DNA of 64,000 bases from Spartinivicinus ruber. GTDB lineage: Bacteria > Pseudomonadota > Gammaproteobacteria > Pseudomonadales > Zooshikellaceae. The notes under the pieces are model-generated. The model was given only the letters and a program-made list of their open reading frames with translations, did not search any database and was not told the origin of the DNA. Shown one piece after another: positions 26,024 to 35,786 of the stretch. Every line of letters begins with the position of its first letter. Positions within the stretch are counted from its first letter, which is position 1. Made by a program: the position numbers and the translations under genes. The stretch is taken from assembly GCF_011009015.1 (NCBI RefSeq), contig NZ_CP048878.1, positions 478,501 to 542,500 of the forward strand. The letters run 5' to 3'.

Positions 26024-26728
26024 ATGTCTGATGATTCTAAGCAAAGGCAATATTCAAAAGTAAACGCAAATTTTTATAAGCGGGTAGTTATTAAACCAGA
26101 GGATTACCAGTGGGTTAGCTCACCTGTAAAAGGTGTTACTAGAATGATGCTTGATCGAATTGGAGAAGAGATAGGTAGAGCAACTTCGTTGGTGCGTTAT
26201 GAGCCTAATAGCCAATTTACGGAACATATGCATGCAGGTGGTGAAGAGTTTTTGGTGGTTGAAGGAGTCTTTGCTGATGAGCATGGAGAATATCCAGTGG
26301 GGAGTTATATCCGAAACCCAATTGGTACTTCTCATTCGCCACAGGTAGGTGAAAAGGGAGCGCTGATTTTTGTCAAGCTTCACCAGTTTAATCAGGCTGA
26401 TACCACTCCTGTCTCTATCAATACCCATAGACAACTATGGCAACAGGGCTTAGTTTCAGGTTTAAAAGTAATACCTTTACATGAGTTTCAAGGAGAAAAT
26501 ATAGCTCTGGTGAAGTGGGCGCCAAATACCCAGTTTAAGTTGCATATTCATCCTGGTGGCGAAGAAATTTTAGTGCTTGATGGTGTGCTATATGATGAGG
26601 ATGGTGAATACCCTGCAGGTACTTGGTTACGCAATCCACCTTATAGTAGGCATATGCCTTATACAAAGGAAGCAGGTGCAATGATTTATGTAAAAGTAGG
26701 GCATTTACCACCAGAGGGGCAAAATTAA
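26024..26728 (+). CDS. Double-cupin ChrR-like protein
   Basis: A 234-residue protein with two tandem cupin domains. The first has HMHAGGEEFLVVEGVFADEH (about 68-87) and the second HIHPGGEEILVLDGVLYDED (about 175-194), each with the His/Glu metal set. The pattern G-E-E-x-L-V-x-x-G-V resembles the cupin domain of ChrR anti-sigma factors, but there is no N-terminal anti-sigma zinc domain and no sigma factor gene nearby, so it is probably a free-standing metal-dependent enzyme or sensor. A palindrome lies just upstream and a strong terminator at its stop. Confidence 0.82.
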   Translation: MSDDSKQRQYSKVNANFYKRVVIKPEDYQWVSSPVKGVTRMMLDRIGEEIGRATSLVRYEPNSQFTEHMHAGGEEFLVVEGVFADEHGEYPVGSYIRNPIGTSHSPQVGEKGALIFVKLHQFNQADTTPVSINTHRQLWQQGLVSGLKVIPLHEFQGENIALVKWAPNTQFKLHIHPGGEEILVLDGVLYDEDGEYPAGTWLRNPPYSRHMPYTKEAGAMIYVKVGHLPPEGQN

Positions 26729-26761
26729 ATATTCTTTGAGTCGTGAACTCAAAGAATATTT
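26727..26761. terminator. Bidirectional terminator between cupin and lipoprotein genes
   Basis: AAATATTCTTTGAGT and ACTCAAAGAATATTT form a perfect 15-base stem with a 5-base loop. It starts inside the cupin stop codon and lies 16 bases from the end of the convergent lipoprotein gene. Confidence 0.8.
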
Positions 26762-26776
26762 ATAGCCTTACTAGTT

Positions 26777-27238
26777 TTAGAGAATAGATCGTTTAAATTC
26801 CCATTTATTATTTTGCAGGCATGCAATAGCAGGTCGAGATTCGCGGGATTTAAAACCATTATTTTCAATTTCAACTGAAATAGAGTAATTGCGACAAGCT
26901 TCTCCATCACTATTGGTATAGGTGCTACCTGCAGAAAAACCAAAGGTGCCTAAGTTTTGATTATTCCATTGGCGGTATTCTCCCTCGCTAAAGTTGGCAA
27001 AGGCTTGCTGAATTAAACCTTCATCTTGATCAGAAATTACGGACAGATCCACTTCGCTGTCATAACTCCACAGTGTCCATTTTAAAATGTGAGACCGTTC
27101 AAATTCCCAAATTTCAACAATTCCTGTTTGCCCTGTATTTTCTTGTGCTCCTGCTGATTTATTAGCCGAAGCTTGGCAGCCAGTTAAAATGAGCATCATC
27201 AACCCCATTATTACAGCTGAGATGGATGTATTTTTCAT
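26777..27238 (-). CDS. Lipoprotein with 17-kDa surface-antigen-like C-terminus
   Basis: A 153-residue precursor with a lipoprotein signal (VIMGLMMLILTGC; lipidated Cys at 21). The C-terminal part follows the RT0821/Lpp0805 17-kDa surface antigen pattern: a W-x-N segment, then STYTNSDGEACRNYSISVEI and a final IACLQNNKWEF, including the two conserved cysteines. It is probably in the outer membrane facing the periplasm. Usual family members have a glycine-zipper region, which is absent here. Function unknown. Confidence 0.78.
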   Translation of the reverse strand: MKNTSISAVIMGLMMLILTGCQASANKSAGAQENTGQTGIVEIWEFERSHILKWTLWSYDSEVDLSVISDQDEGLIQQAFANFSEGEYRQWNNQNLGTFGFSAGSTYTNSDGEACRNYSISVEIENNGFKSRESRPAIACLQNNKWEFKRSIL

Positions 27239-27641
27239 GGTGTTACCTTCTTACTAAGCTTGAGATAAAAATGCTTGTTCAATAATTTTAATGATTGTGA
27301 TACAGCGTTTTAAAAATAAGTGCAACATTATTTATTGGACAAAGTAATAAATGAAAATACTCAGCACTAATTTAAAGGGAATTTTGAGTGTTTTGTAGTC
27401 AGGTTCAATTAGACACTGTGAAATGAGTCTGTTAAGTAATCAGTGTTGATGTAATTCAGGTGTGGCCAAATTTGCCATTTTTCTTGCTGTTAAAAAAGCA
27501 TTTTCTTGAAGAATATTTGAGATTTATTTAGAGGTATTTCACAAAAAAGCAGGAGTGAGTATTAAAAGAGGTGTTACTGCAGCTTGAGAACACTTAAAGG
27601 CCAAATCAGCCCTTAAGTGTGAAACTCGATTAGTGTAAGAC
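27239..27641. other. 400-base AT-rich gap with a probable spoVR terminator
   Basis: Apart from a hairpin at 27588-27625 (ACACTTAA-AGGC with GCCCTTAAGTGT), which would end the spoVR operon about 20 bases past its stop, I see no gene or clear regulatory site here. A near-palindrome TGGCCAAATTTGCCA at about 27464-27478 is noted but unexplained. Confidence 0.45.
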
Positions 27642-29174
27642 TCAGGTTAACTCAATCATTGATTTTTCTTCTTCTACCTCTTTTGGTGGGCAGTGATAAC
27701 TGCTATGTACTTTTTTATCCCTGATAGACTCTAAGTGTACATCAAAGCCCCAGAGATTATGTATGTGTTTTAGCATTTCTGGTGTTGTTTTACCGAGTGG
27801 ACGATGTTGATGTTGATAATGGCGTAAGGTCAGCGAACGATCACCTCTAACGTCAACATTGTAAACTTGAATATTCGGCTCCCGGTTACCCAGGTTGTAT
27901 TGTGCTGCTAATGCTTCTCGAACAATGCGATAGCCTTCGTCATTATGAATGGCTTCAACTTCCAGGTAAGGCAGGTTTTCATCATCTCTAATGGAAAACA
28001 ACTTTAAGTCCCGAATAACTTTTGGTGATAAAAACTGCAGAATGAAGCTTTCATCTTTAAAGTTTTTCATTGCAAAATGCAGGGTTTCTAACCAGTTTGA
28101 GCCTGCAATATCCGGGAACCAACGCTTATCTTCTTCGGTAGGGTTTTCGCAAATACGACGAATGTCAGTCATCATATTAAAGCCTAAGGTATAAGGGTTG
28201 ATGCCAGAATAGCGGGGGTCATCAAAACTGGGTTGAAAAACCACATTAGAGTGCGAGTGCAACATTTCCATGATAAAGCCATCAGTTACCAGGCCTTCCT
28301 CATGCAAATGATGCAAAATAGTGTAGTGCCAAAAACAAGCCCAGCCTTCATTCATTACCTGGGTTTGACGCTGTGGATAAAAATATTGAGCAACTTTACG
28401 GATAATTCTGATAACTTCCCGTTGCCAGGTTTCTAGTAAAGGTGCATTTTTTTCAAAGAAATAGAGAATATTCTCTTCTGGATCATCCGGAAAGCGTTTT
28501 TCTTTTTTGTTTTTTCCTTTGTTTTCTTGTTTGGGAATTGTATTCCAAAGTTCATTAAGCTGACGTTGGCGATACTCTTCTCGTTCTTGTTGACGTGCCT
28601 TTTCTTCTTCAGTTGAGAGTGGTGCAGGGCGTTTATAGCGGTTAACACCATAATTCATTAAGGCATGACAAGAGTCTACAATATCTTCTACAGCATCAAT
28701 ACCGTATCGTTCTTCGCACTTATTAATATAATTTTTAGCAAACAATAAATAGTCCACAATTGATGTGGCGTCAGTCCAGGTGCGGAAAAGATAATTTCCT
28801 TTAAAAAATGAATTATGACCATAACTGGCATGGGCAATAACCAGTGCCTGCATGGTCATGGTATTTTCTTCCATTAAATAGGCAATACAAGGACAAGAAT
28901 TAATAACAATCTCGTAAGCCAGCCCCATATAACCGCGACGGTAATTTTGCTGGGTATTTAAAAATTGTTTGCCGAAAGACCAGTGGCTATACATTAATGG
29001 CATACCTGTTGAAGCGTAGGCATCCATCATTTGTTCAGAGCTGATGACTTCAATTTGGTTTGGGTAAGTATCAAGCTGATAAAATTCGGCAACCCGGCTT
29101 ATTTCTTGGTCATACTTTTCAACTAATTTGAAAGTCCATTCAGAGCCTGTTGAAATAGGTTGCTTCTTTTTCAT
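27642..29174 (-). CDS. ycgB: SpoVR family protein (YcgB)
   Basis: This 510-residue cytoplasmic protein belongs to the SpoVR/YcgB family, linked to stationary phase and stress but with no defined biochemical activity. Recognisable blocks are [54 protein letters not shown], the E-G-W-A-C-F-W-H-Y block ([12 protein letters not shown]) and [18 protein letters not shown]. It overlaps yeaH by four bases and is the last gene of yeaG-yeaH-spoVR. In E. coli ycgB is separate from yeaGH, so the physical linkage here supports a joint role. Confidence 0.94.
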   Translation of the reverse strand: MKKKQPISTGSEWTFKLVEKYDQEISRVAEFYQLDTYPNQIEVISSEQMMDAYASTGMPLMYSHWSFGKQFLNTQQNYRRGYMGLAYEIVINSCPCIAYLMEENTMTMQALVIAHASYGHNSFFKGNYLFRTWTDATSIVDYLLFAKNYINKCEERYGIDAVEDIVDSCHALMNYGVNRYKRPAPLSTEEEKARQQEREEYRQRQLNELWNTIPKQENKGKNKKEKRFPDDPEENILYFFEKNAPLLETWQREVIRIIRKVAQYFYPQRQTQVMNEGWACFWHYTILHHLHEEGLVTDGFIMEMLHSHSNVVFQPSFDDPRYSGINPYTLGFNMMTDIRRICENPTEEDKRWFPDIAGSNWLETLHFAMKNFKDESFILQFLSPKVIRDLKLFSIRDDENLPYLEVEAIHNDEGYRIVREALAAQYNLGNREPNIQVYNVDVRGDRSLTLRHYQHQHRPLGKTTPEMLKHIHNLWGFDVHLESIRDKKVHSSYHCPPKEVEEEKSMIELT

Positions 29175-30445
29175 GCTTCCTTCCTTTCGAATAATTGTCG
29201 GAAGACTGGATATATATCATTAACCGACTTGATTTGTTGCATGGCAAAAGTATTTGGAAACTCTTCGGTGATTTTATCGTATTCTCGCCATAAGTTTTGG
29301 TGGTGCCGATCAGTGATTTCCACATAAGCAAAATATTGCACTAATGGCATGATGTGATTAACCAAAATATCACTACAAATAGTAGAATCACCTTCCCAGT
29401 TATCGCCATCAGACGCTTGGGCGATATAAATATTCCAATCCTGAACAGGATAACGCTCTTTAATGACATCGCGACTGAGTTCTAATGCACTGGAAACAAT
29501 GGTGCCACCTGTTTCGCGAGAATAGAAAAAGTCGTTTTCATCTACTTCTTTAGCTGATGTGTGATGTCGAATAAAAACGACATCAATTTCCTTGTAAGTT
29601 CGTTTTAGAAACAAGTAGAGCAAAATAAAAAATCGTTTAGCAATGTCTTTAATTTCTTGTGTCATAGAGCCAGAAACATCCATTACACAAAACATTACCG
29701 CTTTGGTGCTAGGAACAGGAGTTTTTACATAGTTATTGTATTTTAAGTCAAATTCATCAATAAAAGGTAAGCGTCTGAGTTTGATATTTAATTCACGAAT
29801 GCGGTCTTTTATTTCTTTGGCACGAATTTCATCATAAGCACCTGGGTTAACTTCCATTTCCCGCAATTCACGTTTTAATTCGCGAATTTCTTTACGGTCA
29901 GAGCCTGACAAAGCAATGCGACGGGCATGAGCACTACGTAATGAACGAATGATATTGAGTTTTTCAGGAGTACCTTTGCTGGTAAAACCTGCCAGCCTAA
30001 ATTTATAGGCAGTTGACTCTTTCAACTGTTTTTTTACTAGGTGAGGTAACTCTAAATCCTCAAACATGTATTCCAGAAATTCGTCATGGTTTATTTGAAA
30101 GGTAAAATCATCCATACCTTCGCCTTGATTACTGGCACGTCCTGATCCACTACCAGAACCGCCCCCAGCTTCAGGGCGACGGATTTTATCACCTTTAACA
30201 AATTCTTTATTGCCTGGGTGGACAATAGTGTTTTGCCCACCTCTTCCATGGTGAAATATAGGCTCAGATAGATCCTTATCTGGTATGGTAATTTGGCTCC
30301 CGCTTTCTACGTCGGTAATACTTCGCTTGTTAACTGCATCGGCTACTGCCCGCTTAATGTGTTTTTTATAACGGTGCAGAAAACGCTGGCGGTTAACCGT
30401 GCTTTTGTTTTTACCGTTGAGGCGTCTATCTATAATATGACTCAT
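29171..30445 (-). CDS. yeaH: YeaH/YhbH family protein with vWA-like domain
   Basis: This 424-residue protein is the partner of the PrkA-like kinase YeaG. The N-terminus ([21 protein letters not shown]) and the Gly/Ser-rich [18 protein letters not shown] linker are typical. The C-terminal half is a von Willebrand A-like domain with a MIDAS motif, [13 protein letters not shown] (about 255-267). It is translationally coupled to spoVR (ATGA overlap) and lies 28 bases after yeaG. Role: nutrient and stationary-phase stress; mechanism unknown. Confidence 0.94.
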   Translation of the reverse strand: MSHIIDRRLNGKNKSTVNRQRFLHRYKKHIKRAVADAVNKRSITDVESGSQITIPDKDLSEPIFHHGRGGQNTIVHPGNKEFVKGDKIRRPEAGGGSGSGSGRASNQGEGMDDFTFQINHDEFLEYMFEDLELPHLVKKQLKESTAYKFRLAGFTSKGTPEKLNIIRSLRSAHARRIALSGSDRKEIRELKRELREMEVNPGAYDEIRAKEIKDRIRELNIKLRRLPFIDEFDLKYNNYVKTPVPSTKAVMFCVMDVSGSMTQEIKDIAKRFFILLYLFLKRTYKEIDVVFIRHHTSAKEVDENDFFYSRETGGTIVSSALELSRDVIKERYPVQDWNIYIAQASDGDNWEGDSTICSDILVNHIMPLVQYFAYVEITDRHHQNLWREYDKITEEFPNTFAMQQIKSVNDIYPVFRQLFERKEA

Positions 30446-30473
30446 GGACTTACCTGCCGGTTAACTCAACCAA

Positions 30474-32396
30474 TTATTGTGACTTGCGTACTCTAATATA
30501 CCATTCTGAAAGTAGTCTGACTTGTTTTTCGGTATAACCCCTTTCTATCATGCGTTTTACGAATTCATTGTGTTTCCGCTGATCTTCGTTAGAAGCTTTA
30601 GCATTAAAAGAAATTACTGGTAGTAAGTCTTCTGTATTTGAGAACATTTTTTTCTCAATAACAGCGCGCATTTTTTCATAACTAAGCCAGCTTGGGTTTT
30701 TACCTTTATTGTTGGCCCGTGCCCGTAATACAAAATTAACAATTTCATTACGGAAATCTTTTGGATTGGCAATATTTGCTGGTTTTTCGATTTTTTCTAA
30801 CTCATCATTGATTGCTTGCCGGTTAAGAATGTCACCTGTTTCAGGATCTCGGTATTCTTGGTCTTGAATCCAGAAGTCAGCATAAGTGATGTAGCGATCA
30901 AATATATTTTGGCCATACTCAGAGTAAGACTCAAGATATGCCGTTTGAATTTCTTTACCGAGGAACTCGATATACTTCGGTGCTAGAAATTCTTTGATAA
31001 AACGTAAATAACGTTCTTGAACCTCAGGAACATATTGTTGTTGTTCAATTTGCTGTTCTAATACATAGAGTAAATGAACGGGGTTTGCAGAAATTTCGCT
31101 GGGGTCAAAGTTAAAGACTTTTGATAGTATTTTAAATGCAAACCGGGTAGACAAACCTTCCATGCCTTCATCAACTCCAGCTGAATCGTGATATTCCTGC
31201 AATGATTTTGCATTGGGATCTGTATCTTTCAGGTTTTGACCATCATAAACTTTCATTTTAGAAAAAATATTGGAGTTTTCTGGCTCTTTAATCCGAGATA
31301 AAACAGAGAACTGCGCTAACATGCGTAATGTATCAGGTGCGCATGGCGAGTCGGAAAGTGAACTATTCTGTAATAATTTTTCGTAAATTTTAACTTCTTC
31401 AGTCACGCGTACACAGTAAGGTACTTTGACTATATATACACGGTCAATAAAAGCTTCGTTGGTTTTATTATTTTTAAAGCTTTGCCACTCTGATTCGTTT
31501 GAGTGAGCCAAAATAATACCTTCAAAGGGTAAACCGCCCATTCCTTCAGTGCTGTTATAATTACCTTCTTGGGTAGCTGTTAGCAATGGGTGAAGCACTT
31601 TTATTGGGGCTTTAAACATTTCCACAAATTCTAATAAGCCTTGGTTCGCACGGCACAAGCCGCCCGAAAAACTGTATGCATCTGGGTCATGTTGAGCATA
31701 TTCTTCAAGCTGCCTAATATCGACTTTACCTACCAGGCTGGAAATATCCTGATTGTTTTCATCACCTGGCTCTGTTTTGGAAATTGCAATTTGGTTAAGA
31801 ATAGAGGGATATAAACGCACAACTCTAAATTTGGAAATATCCCCGCCATATTCTTTTAAACGTTTTACTGCCCAAGGAGACATAACGCCTTTTAAGTATC
31901 GTTTTGGAATCCCATATTCTTCTTTGAGAATATTGCCGTCTTCCAAAGGATTGAATAAACCTAATGGGGATTCAAAAACAGGTGAACCTTTAATGGCATA
32001 AAAAGGGATATGCTCCATCAAACTTTTAAGTCGTTCAGCTAACGAAGATTTACCACCGCCAACTGGACCTAATAAGTAAAGAATTTGTTTCTTTTCCTCT
32101 AAACCTTGGGCGGCATGTTTGAAATAAGCAACTATTTGCTCAATGCATTCTTCCATGCCATAAAATTCAGCGAATGCAGGATATCTTTTGATAAGTTTAT
32201 TGGAGAAAATTCGACTTAGCCTGGGGTCGCGGGAGGTATCTGTTAATTCCGGTTCGCCAATAGCGGCTAACATGCGTTCGGCTGCATTGGCATATACCAT
32301 GCTGTCTTTTTTACAATGTTCCAGGTACTCTTGTAGGCTTAATTCTTCTTCTTGAATAGACTCATAACGACTTTTTATAGAGCTAAAAATATCCAT
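30474..32396 (-). CDS. yeaG: PrkA family serine protein kinase YeaG
   Basis: A 640-residue AAA-type PrkA protein. Walker A is LLGPVGGGKSSLAERL (about 106-121); the AAA core continues with KTEPGDENNQDISSLVGKVD and LCRANQGLLEFVEMFKAPIK; a kinase-like C-terminal domain carries SFNAKASNEDQRKHNEFV and the final RLLSEWYIRVRKS. It aligns well with E. coli YeaG (644 residues), which phosphorylates a substrate protein and affects nitrogen-starvation survival. ATG32396 is preferred; an in-frame GTG at 32405 is three codons upstream. It is the first gene of yeaG-yeaH-spoVR. No sigma-54 box is visible in the 106 bases upstream. Confidence 0.94.
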   Translation of the reverse strand: MDIFSSIKSRYESIQEEELSLQEYLEHCKKDSMVYANAAERMLAAIGEPELTDTSRDPRLSRIFSNKLIKRYPAFAEFYGMEECIEQIVAYFKHAAQGLEEKKQILYLLGPVGGGKSSLAERLKSLMEHIPFYAIKGSPVFESPLGLFNPLEDGNILKEEYGIPKRYLKGVMSPWAVKRLKEYGGDISKFRVVRLYPSILNQIAISKTEPGDENNQDISSLVGKVDIRQLEEYAQHDPDAYSFSGGLCRANQGLLEFVEMFKAPIKVLHPLLTATQEGNYNSTEGMGGLPFEGIILAHSNESEWQSFKNNKTNEAFIDRVYIVKVPYCVRVTEEVKIYEKLLQNSSLSDSPCAPDTLRMLAQFSVLSRIKEPENSNIFSKMKVYDGQNLKDTDPNAKSLQEYHDSAGVDEGMEGLSTRFAFKILSKVFNFDPSEISANPVHLLYVLEQQIEQQQYVPEVQERYLRFIKEFLAPKYIEFLGKEIQTAYLESYSEYGQNIFDRYITYADFWIQDQEYRDPETGDILNRQAINDELEKIEKPANIANPKDFRNEIVNFVLRARANNKGKNPSWLSYEKMRAVIEKKMFSNTEDLLPVISFNAKASNEDQRKHNEFVKRMIERGYTEKQVRLLSEWYIRVRKSQ

Positions 32397-32502
32397 TATA
32401 TTCACCCGCTGACATGTAATTAACTAAAATCCCAAATCCTTCAAACCCTTAGACTCACGAATTACAAAGTTGTTAAGAAAAGTATTGAATATTGCCAGGC
32501 AA

Positions 32503-33618
32503 TTAACTTTCCAGTTCCGTTGTAATTGCCTGCAGAAATCGGGCCGCTTCTCCCCCTGTTACAGCTCGATGGTCAAAAGTCAGAGATAAAGGCATTATTT
32601 TATGTATTGCTATCTCGTTATTTATTGCGACAGGCTCTTTTCTGACACGTCCTGTACCTAATATGCAAACAGTGGGGGGCACCACAATTGGGCTAGCATA
32701 ACGGCCTGAAATGGTGCCGAAATTACTTAAAGTAAGTGTAGCACCTTGTAGCTCAGATGGAGGGATAGTTCTTGCTTCTACATCTTTGCGTAGGTGGTTT
32801 AACCCTTTACGCAAATCAGCTTCATCACGGTTTGCTACGTCTCGTAACACGGGAACAAATAAACCCTGAGGGGTATCAACTGCAATGCCTATATCCACTT
32901 TTTTGTGTAACCGGCGAGCCATTCTCTCACCATCAAACCAGGCATTCAGATGAGGCTCTACTGTACAAGCTTTGGCTAGGGCCTTGACCAAACGAATGGT
33001 CATGTCTTCTTTAGGTGCCCAGTGGTTGATATCTGCGTCATCGAACAGGGTGACAGGTACAATTTCCTGGTGAGCCAGTGTCATATTTTTAGCCATATGT
33101 TTCCTGACCCCAGTTAAGGGCTCAGCCTGGCTACCGAGTACTGAATTTAAACGGGCTGCCCGCTCCACGTCTTCAGTGGTGATGAATTGGTTGGCTCCGG
33201 TTGCTTTAACAGTTGAGAGGTCAATATTCAGGCGTCTAGCTAATGCCCGAACAGCAGGGGTTGCCCTTATTTGAGCTTGACGGCTGGTACTGGGTGAGGC
33301 ACCGATGATGAATTCATCTTCTTCATGCTCACCTTCCGCTGCTTGCTTGATTTCACCAACTACCGTGCCAGTATCTTCGTCTTCTTCATTGGCAAACTCC
33401 ACTAATGGTTCGCCAGTGTGAATAGTGTCGCCTTCATTTACAAATAGCTTGGCAATAACACCATCCTGAGGAGAGGGAACTTCAACAATTGCTTTGGCAG
33501 TTTCAACGGAAACTAATATTTGATCTTCTTTTATTTGTTGGCCAGGTTTGACATGCCATTTCACAATATCTGCTTCAGGAATACCTTCACCAAGATCGGG
33601 TAGTTTGAAAAATTTCAT
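32503..33618 (-). CDS. 2-oxoacid dehydrogenase E2 (dihydrolipoamide acyltransferase)
   Basis: E2 is the core of a 2-oxoacid dehydrogenase complex. Its 371 residues show one lipoyl domain with lipoyl-Lys42 (VETAKAIVEVPSP), a peripheral subunit-binding domain (ATPAVRALARRLNIDL, about 118-133) and the catalytic domain ending in DHRAVTGGEAARF. The catalytic His350 is present, but the Asp of the usual H-x-x-x-D-G motif is Thr354. The gene set E2-E1beta-E1alpha next to leucine dehydrogenase is the same as in Pseudomonas (PA3415-3418), suggesting branched-chain keto acids from leucine catabolism as substrate, although pyruvate is also proposed for such clusters. No E3 gene is nearby. Confidence 0.9.
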   Translation of the reverse strand: MKFFKLPDLGEGIPEADIVKWHVKPGQQIKEDQILVSVETAKAIVEVPSPQDGVIAKLFVNEGDTIHTGEPLVEFANEEDEDTGTVVGEIKQAAEGEHEEDEFIIGASPSTSRQAQIRATPAVRALARRLNIDLSTVKATGANQFITTEDVERAARLNSVLGSQAEPLTGVRKHMAKNMTLAHQEIVPVTLFDDADINHWAPKEDMTIRLVKALAKACTVEPHLNAWFDGERMARRLHKKVDIGIAVDTPQGLFVPVLRDVANRDEADLRKGLNHLRKDVEARTIPPSELQGATLTLSNFGTISGRYASPIVVPPTVCILGTGRVRKEPVAINNEIAIHKIMPLSLTFDHRAVTGGEAARFLQAITTELES

Positions 33619-34598
33619 GCTTGCTCCATGGTCTTATTCACAGCATTAATGACGTCGTTTTTATTAGGTAGGTAATACTGTTCCGTGCGGTAGTAAGGCA
33701 TGGTGATATCATAGCCAGTAACTCTTTCAACTGGGGCTTGCAATTCTACAGCAGCGTGGTAGCTGACTTCCGCTGCAATATCAGCGCTAACAGCCCCTGT
33801 TCGAGCGGCCTCATGAACAATGACGCAGCGACCTGTTTTCTGAACTGAGGCAAGAATGGTGTTGTAATCAATGGGTTTGATGCTTGCTAAATCTATCACT
33901 TCAGCAGAAATACCACTTTCCTCTAAGTCCTTTGCAGCTTGCAGTGTTTCTTGGACTGAAGCGCCCCAGCTAATCAAGGTGACATCATGACCTTCTTTTA
34001 AAGTGAAGCAGGTATCTAGCGGCAAAGCTTGTCCATCATCTGGTACTAACTGCTTGGTTGCTCGATAGATTCGTTTGGGTTCTAAAAACAATACCGGGTC
34101 AGGGTCTTGAATGGCTGCGAGCAACAGCCCATAAGCCCGCTTTGGTGAAGAGGGAATGACTACCCGAATCCCTGGTATGTGGGCAAATAATGCTTCAGTG
34201 CTTTCAGAGTGATGCTCTGGTGCATGAATGCCTCCACCAAAAGGAGCGCGCACTACCATTGGGCAGGTTAATCGGCTACGGGTTCTGTTGCGCATTCGGG
34301 CTGCATGACACATAAGCTGCTCAAGGGCGGGGAAGATAAACCCCATAAACTGAATTTCAGCAACAGGTTTTAACCCCTGGGCTGCCATGCCAATACTGAC
34401 ACCAGCAATTAAGGCTTCAGCTAAGGGGGTGTCCATTACGCGCCTAAAACCGAATTTTTCTTTAAGCCCTAGGGTGGCTCGAAAAACACCGCCATTAGCT
34501 CCCACATCTTCGCCCAGTACGACCACATCAGGATCATTGGACATGGCGTAATGTAGAGCTTGGTTAACGGCTTCTACTAAGGTGATTTTATTCGTCAT
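33615..34598 (-). CDS. 2-oxoacid dehydrogenase E1 beta subunit
   Basis: This is the beta half of the ThDP-dependent E1 enzyme, 327 residues from ATG34598 (GGAGG six bases upstream; GTG34604 would add two). Typical blocks are VVVLGEDVGANGGVFRAT, RVMDTPLAEALIAGVSIGMA, FGGGIHAPEHHSES and the C-terminal RVTGYDITMPYYRTEQYYLP. It overlaps the E2 gene by four bases and the E1 alpha gene by eleven, so the three subunits are translationally coupled. Confidence 0.93.
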   Translation of the reverse strand: MTNKITLVEAVNQALHYAMSNDPDVVVLGEDVGANGGVFRATLGLKEKFGFRRVMDTPLAEALIAGVSIGMAAQGLKPVAEIQFMGFIFPALEQLMCHAARMRNRTRSRLTCPMVVRAPFGGGIHAPEHHSESTEALFAHIPGIRVVIPSSPKRAYGLLLAAIQDPDPVLFLEPKRIYRATKQLVPDDGQALPLDTCFTLKEGHDVTLISWGASVQETLQAAKDLEESGISAEVIDLASIKPIDYNTILASVQKTGRCVIVHEAARTGAVSADIAAEVSYHAAVELQAPVERVTGYDITMPYYRTEQYYLPNKNDVINAVNKTMEQA

Positions 34599-35703
34599 GG
34601 CCACCTCCCTGGGTTATTTTGGCTTCCATTGCCATTTGTTGCTCTACCAAGCTGACTGGCATTTGCTGATAGTGATGGGTGAATAAATCACTGATTGGAG
34701 GGGGAGGGGTTTTCAGATATTCGTCTACAGCTTGCTGCACATTATCTGCTACCTGGGCTTGAAGGCGTTGTTCTTTCTGCTCATCCCACCAGCCATTGCG
34801 ATGCAGATGTTGTTGAAGTCGTTTAATGGGTTCTTTTGCCCAGCCAGCTTTAAGCTCTTCGGCACTGCGATAACGGGTAGCATCATCAGCGGTAGTGTGA
34901 TCACTTAGGCGATAACTGATGGCTTCAATCAAGGTAGCGCCTTTGCCTGTTCGAGCTCGATGCAGTGCCTGGCTAATAACTTCGTGTAGGGCAATGACAT
35001 CATTACCATCGACTTGTAAAGAAGGAATACCGGCACTAATACCTTTATGGGCTAAGGTGGATGCACCACACTGGAGCCTTCTTGGTACGGATATAGCCCA
35101 TTGGTTGTTATTAACCACAAACACCAAGGGGAGCTGCCAAACGCCAGCAAGGTTGATGCTTTCAAGAAAGTCACCTTTAGAAGTACCACCATCACCACAG
35201 GTACAAAGCACAGCACGTTGTTGGCCACGGATCTTAATCGCAGCAGCGACACCTGCTGCCTGGGGAACTTGAGTCGCAATGGGGACACAATAGGGAAAGT
35301 CTTGTTCGCTGTCGGGGTTGGCACTTCCTCGCTCATCACCTCCCCAGTATCGATACACATCAGCTTGTTTCATGCCCCGCATTACCATAGCTGCATGATC
35401 TCGGTAATAAGGGACCAATACATCATCTTTAGCCATAACACTAGCTATAACAACAGCAATAGCTTCTTGACCAAGAATGGAAGGGTATGTACCGAGCTGC
35501 CCGGTTCTTTGGAGAGCAATGGCTTTTTGGTCTGCTTGGCGGGCTTGCACCATTTCTCGGTAGTAGTTAATGAGCTTGTCAGGCTTATCAGCCCATTCTG
35601 GCAGCGGTTGAGTTAAATTGGCGTGCTCATTTAGGTATTGCACATAATCAATAGAGACTTTCGCCTGAGATACATTCTTCTGGGAAACACTGTTTTGGGA
35701 CAT
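34588..35703 (-). CDS. 2-oxoacid dehydrogenase E1 alpha subunit
   Basis: The alpha subunit of E1 binds thiamine diphosphate through the GDGGTSKGDFLESINLAG motif (about 168-185, GDG...N form); further conserved blocks are PYYRDHAAMVMRGM, GTYPSILGQEAIAV and YRLSDHTTADDATRYR with the regulatory loop. It is 371 residues; the start is ATG35703 with GGGGGA upstream. First gene of the E1alpha-E1beta-E2 set, 83 bases after leucine dehydrogenase on the same strand. Confidence 0.93.
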   Translation of the reverse strand: MSQNSVSQKNVSQAKVSIDYVQYLNEHANLTQPLPEWADKPDKLINYYREMVQARQADQKAIALQRTGQLGTYPSILGQEAIAVVIASVMAKDDVLVPYYRDHAAMVMRGMKQADVYRYWGGDERGSANPDSEQDFPYCVPIATQVPQAAGVAAAIKIRGQQRAVLCTCGDGGTSKGDFLESINLAGVWQLPLVFVVNNNQWAISVPRRLQCGASTLAHKGISAGIPSLQVDGNDVIALHEVISQALHRARTGKGATLIEAISYRLSDHTTADDATRYRSAEELKAGWAKEPIKRLQQHLHRNGWWDEQKEQRLQAQVADNVQQAVDEYLKTPPPPISDLFTHHYQQMPVSLVEQQMAMEAKITQGGGHDE

Positions 35704-35786
35704 GTAATCCCCCTTTTTATATTTATCATTTAGCTGATGATTATCTCAGATCTATTGAGATAATCAGGCGTGGGGCTGGCCTTGGG

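Noticed and set aside
32406..32502. Sigma-54 promoter before yeaG, as reported for E. coli yeaGH
   Set aside because: The best candidate (TGGCAATATTCAATAC, minus strand) lacks the -12 GC at the required 10-base spacing.
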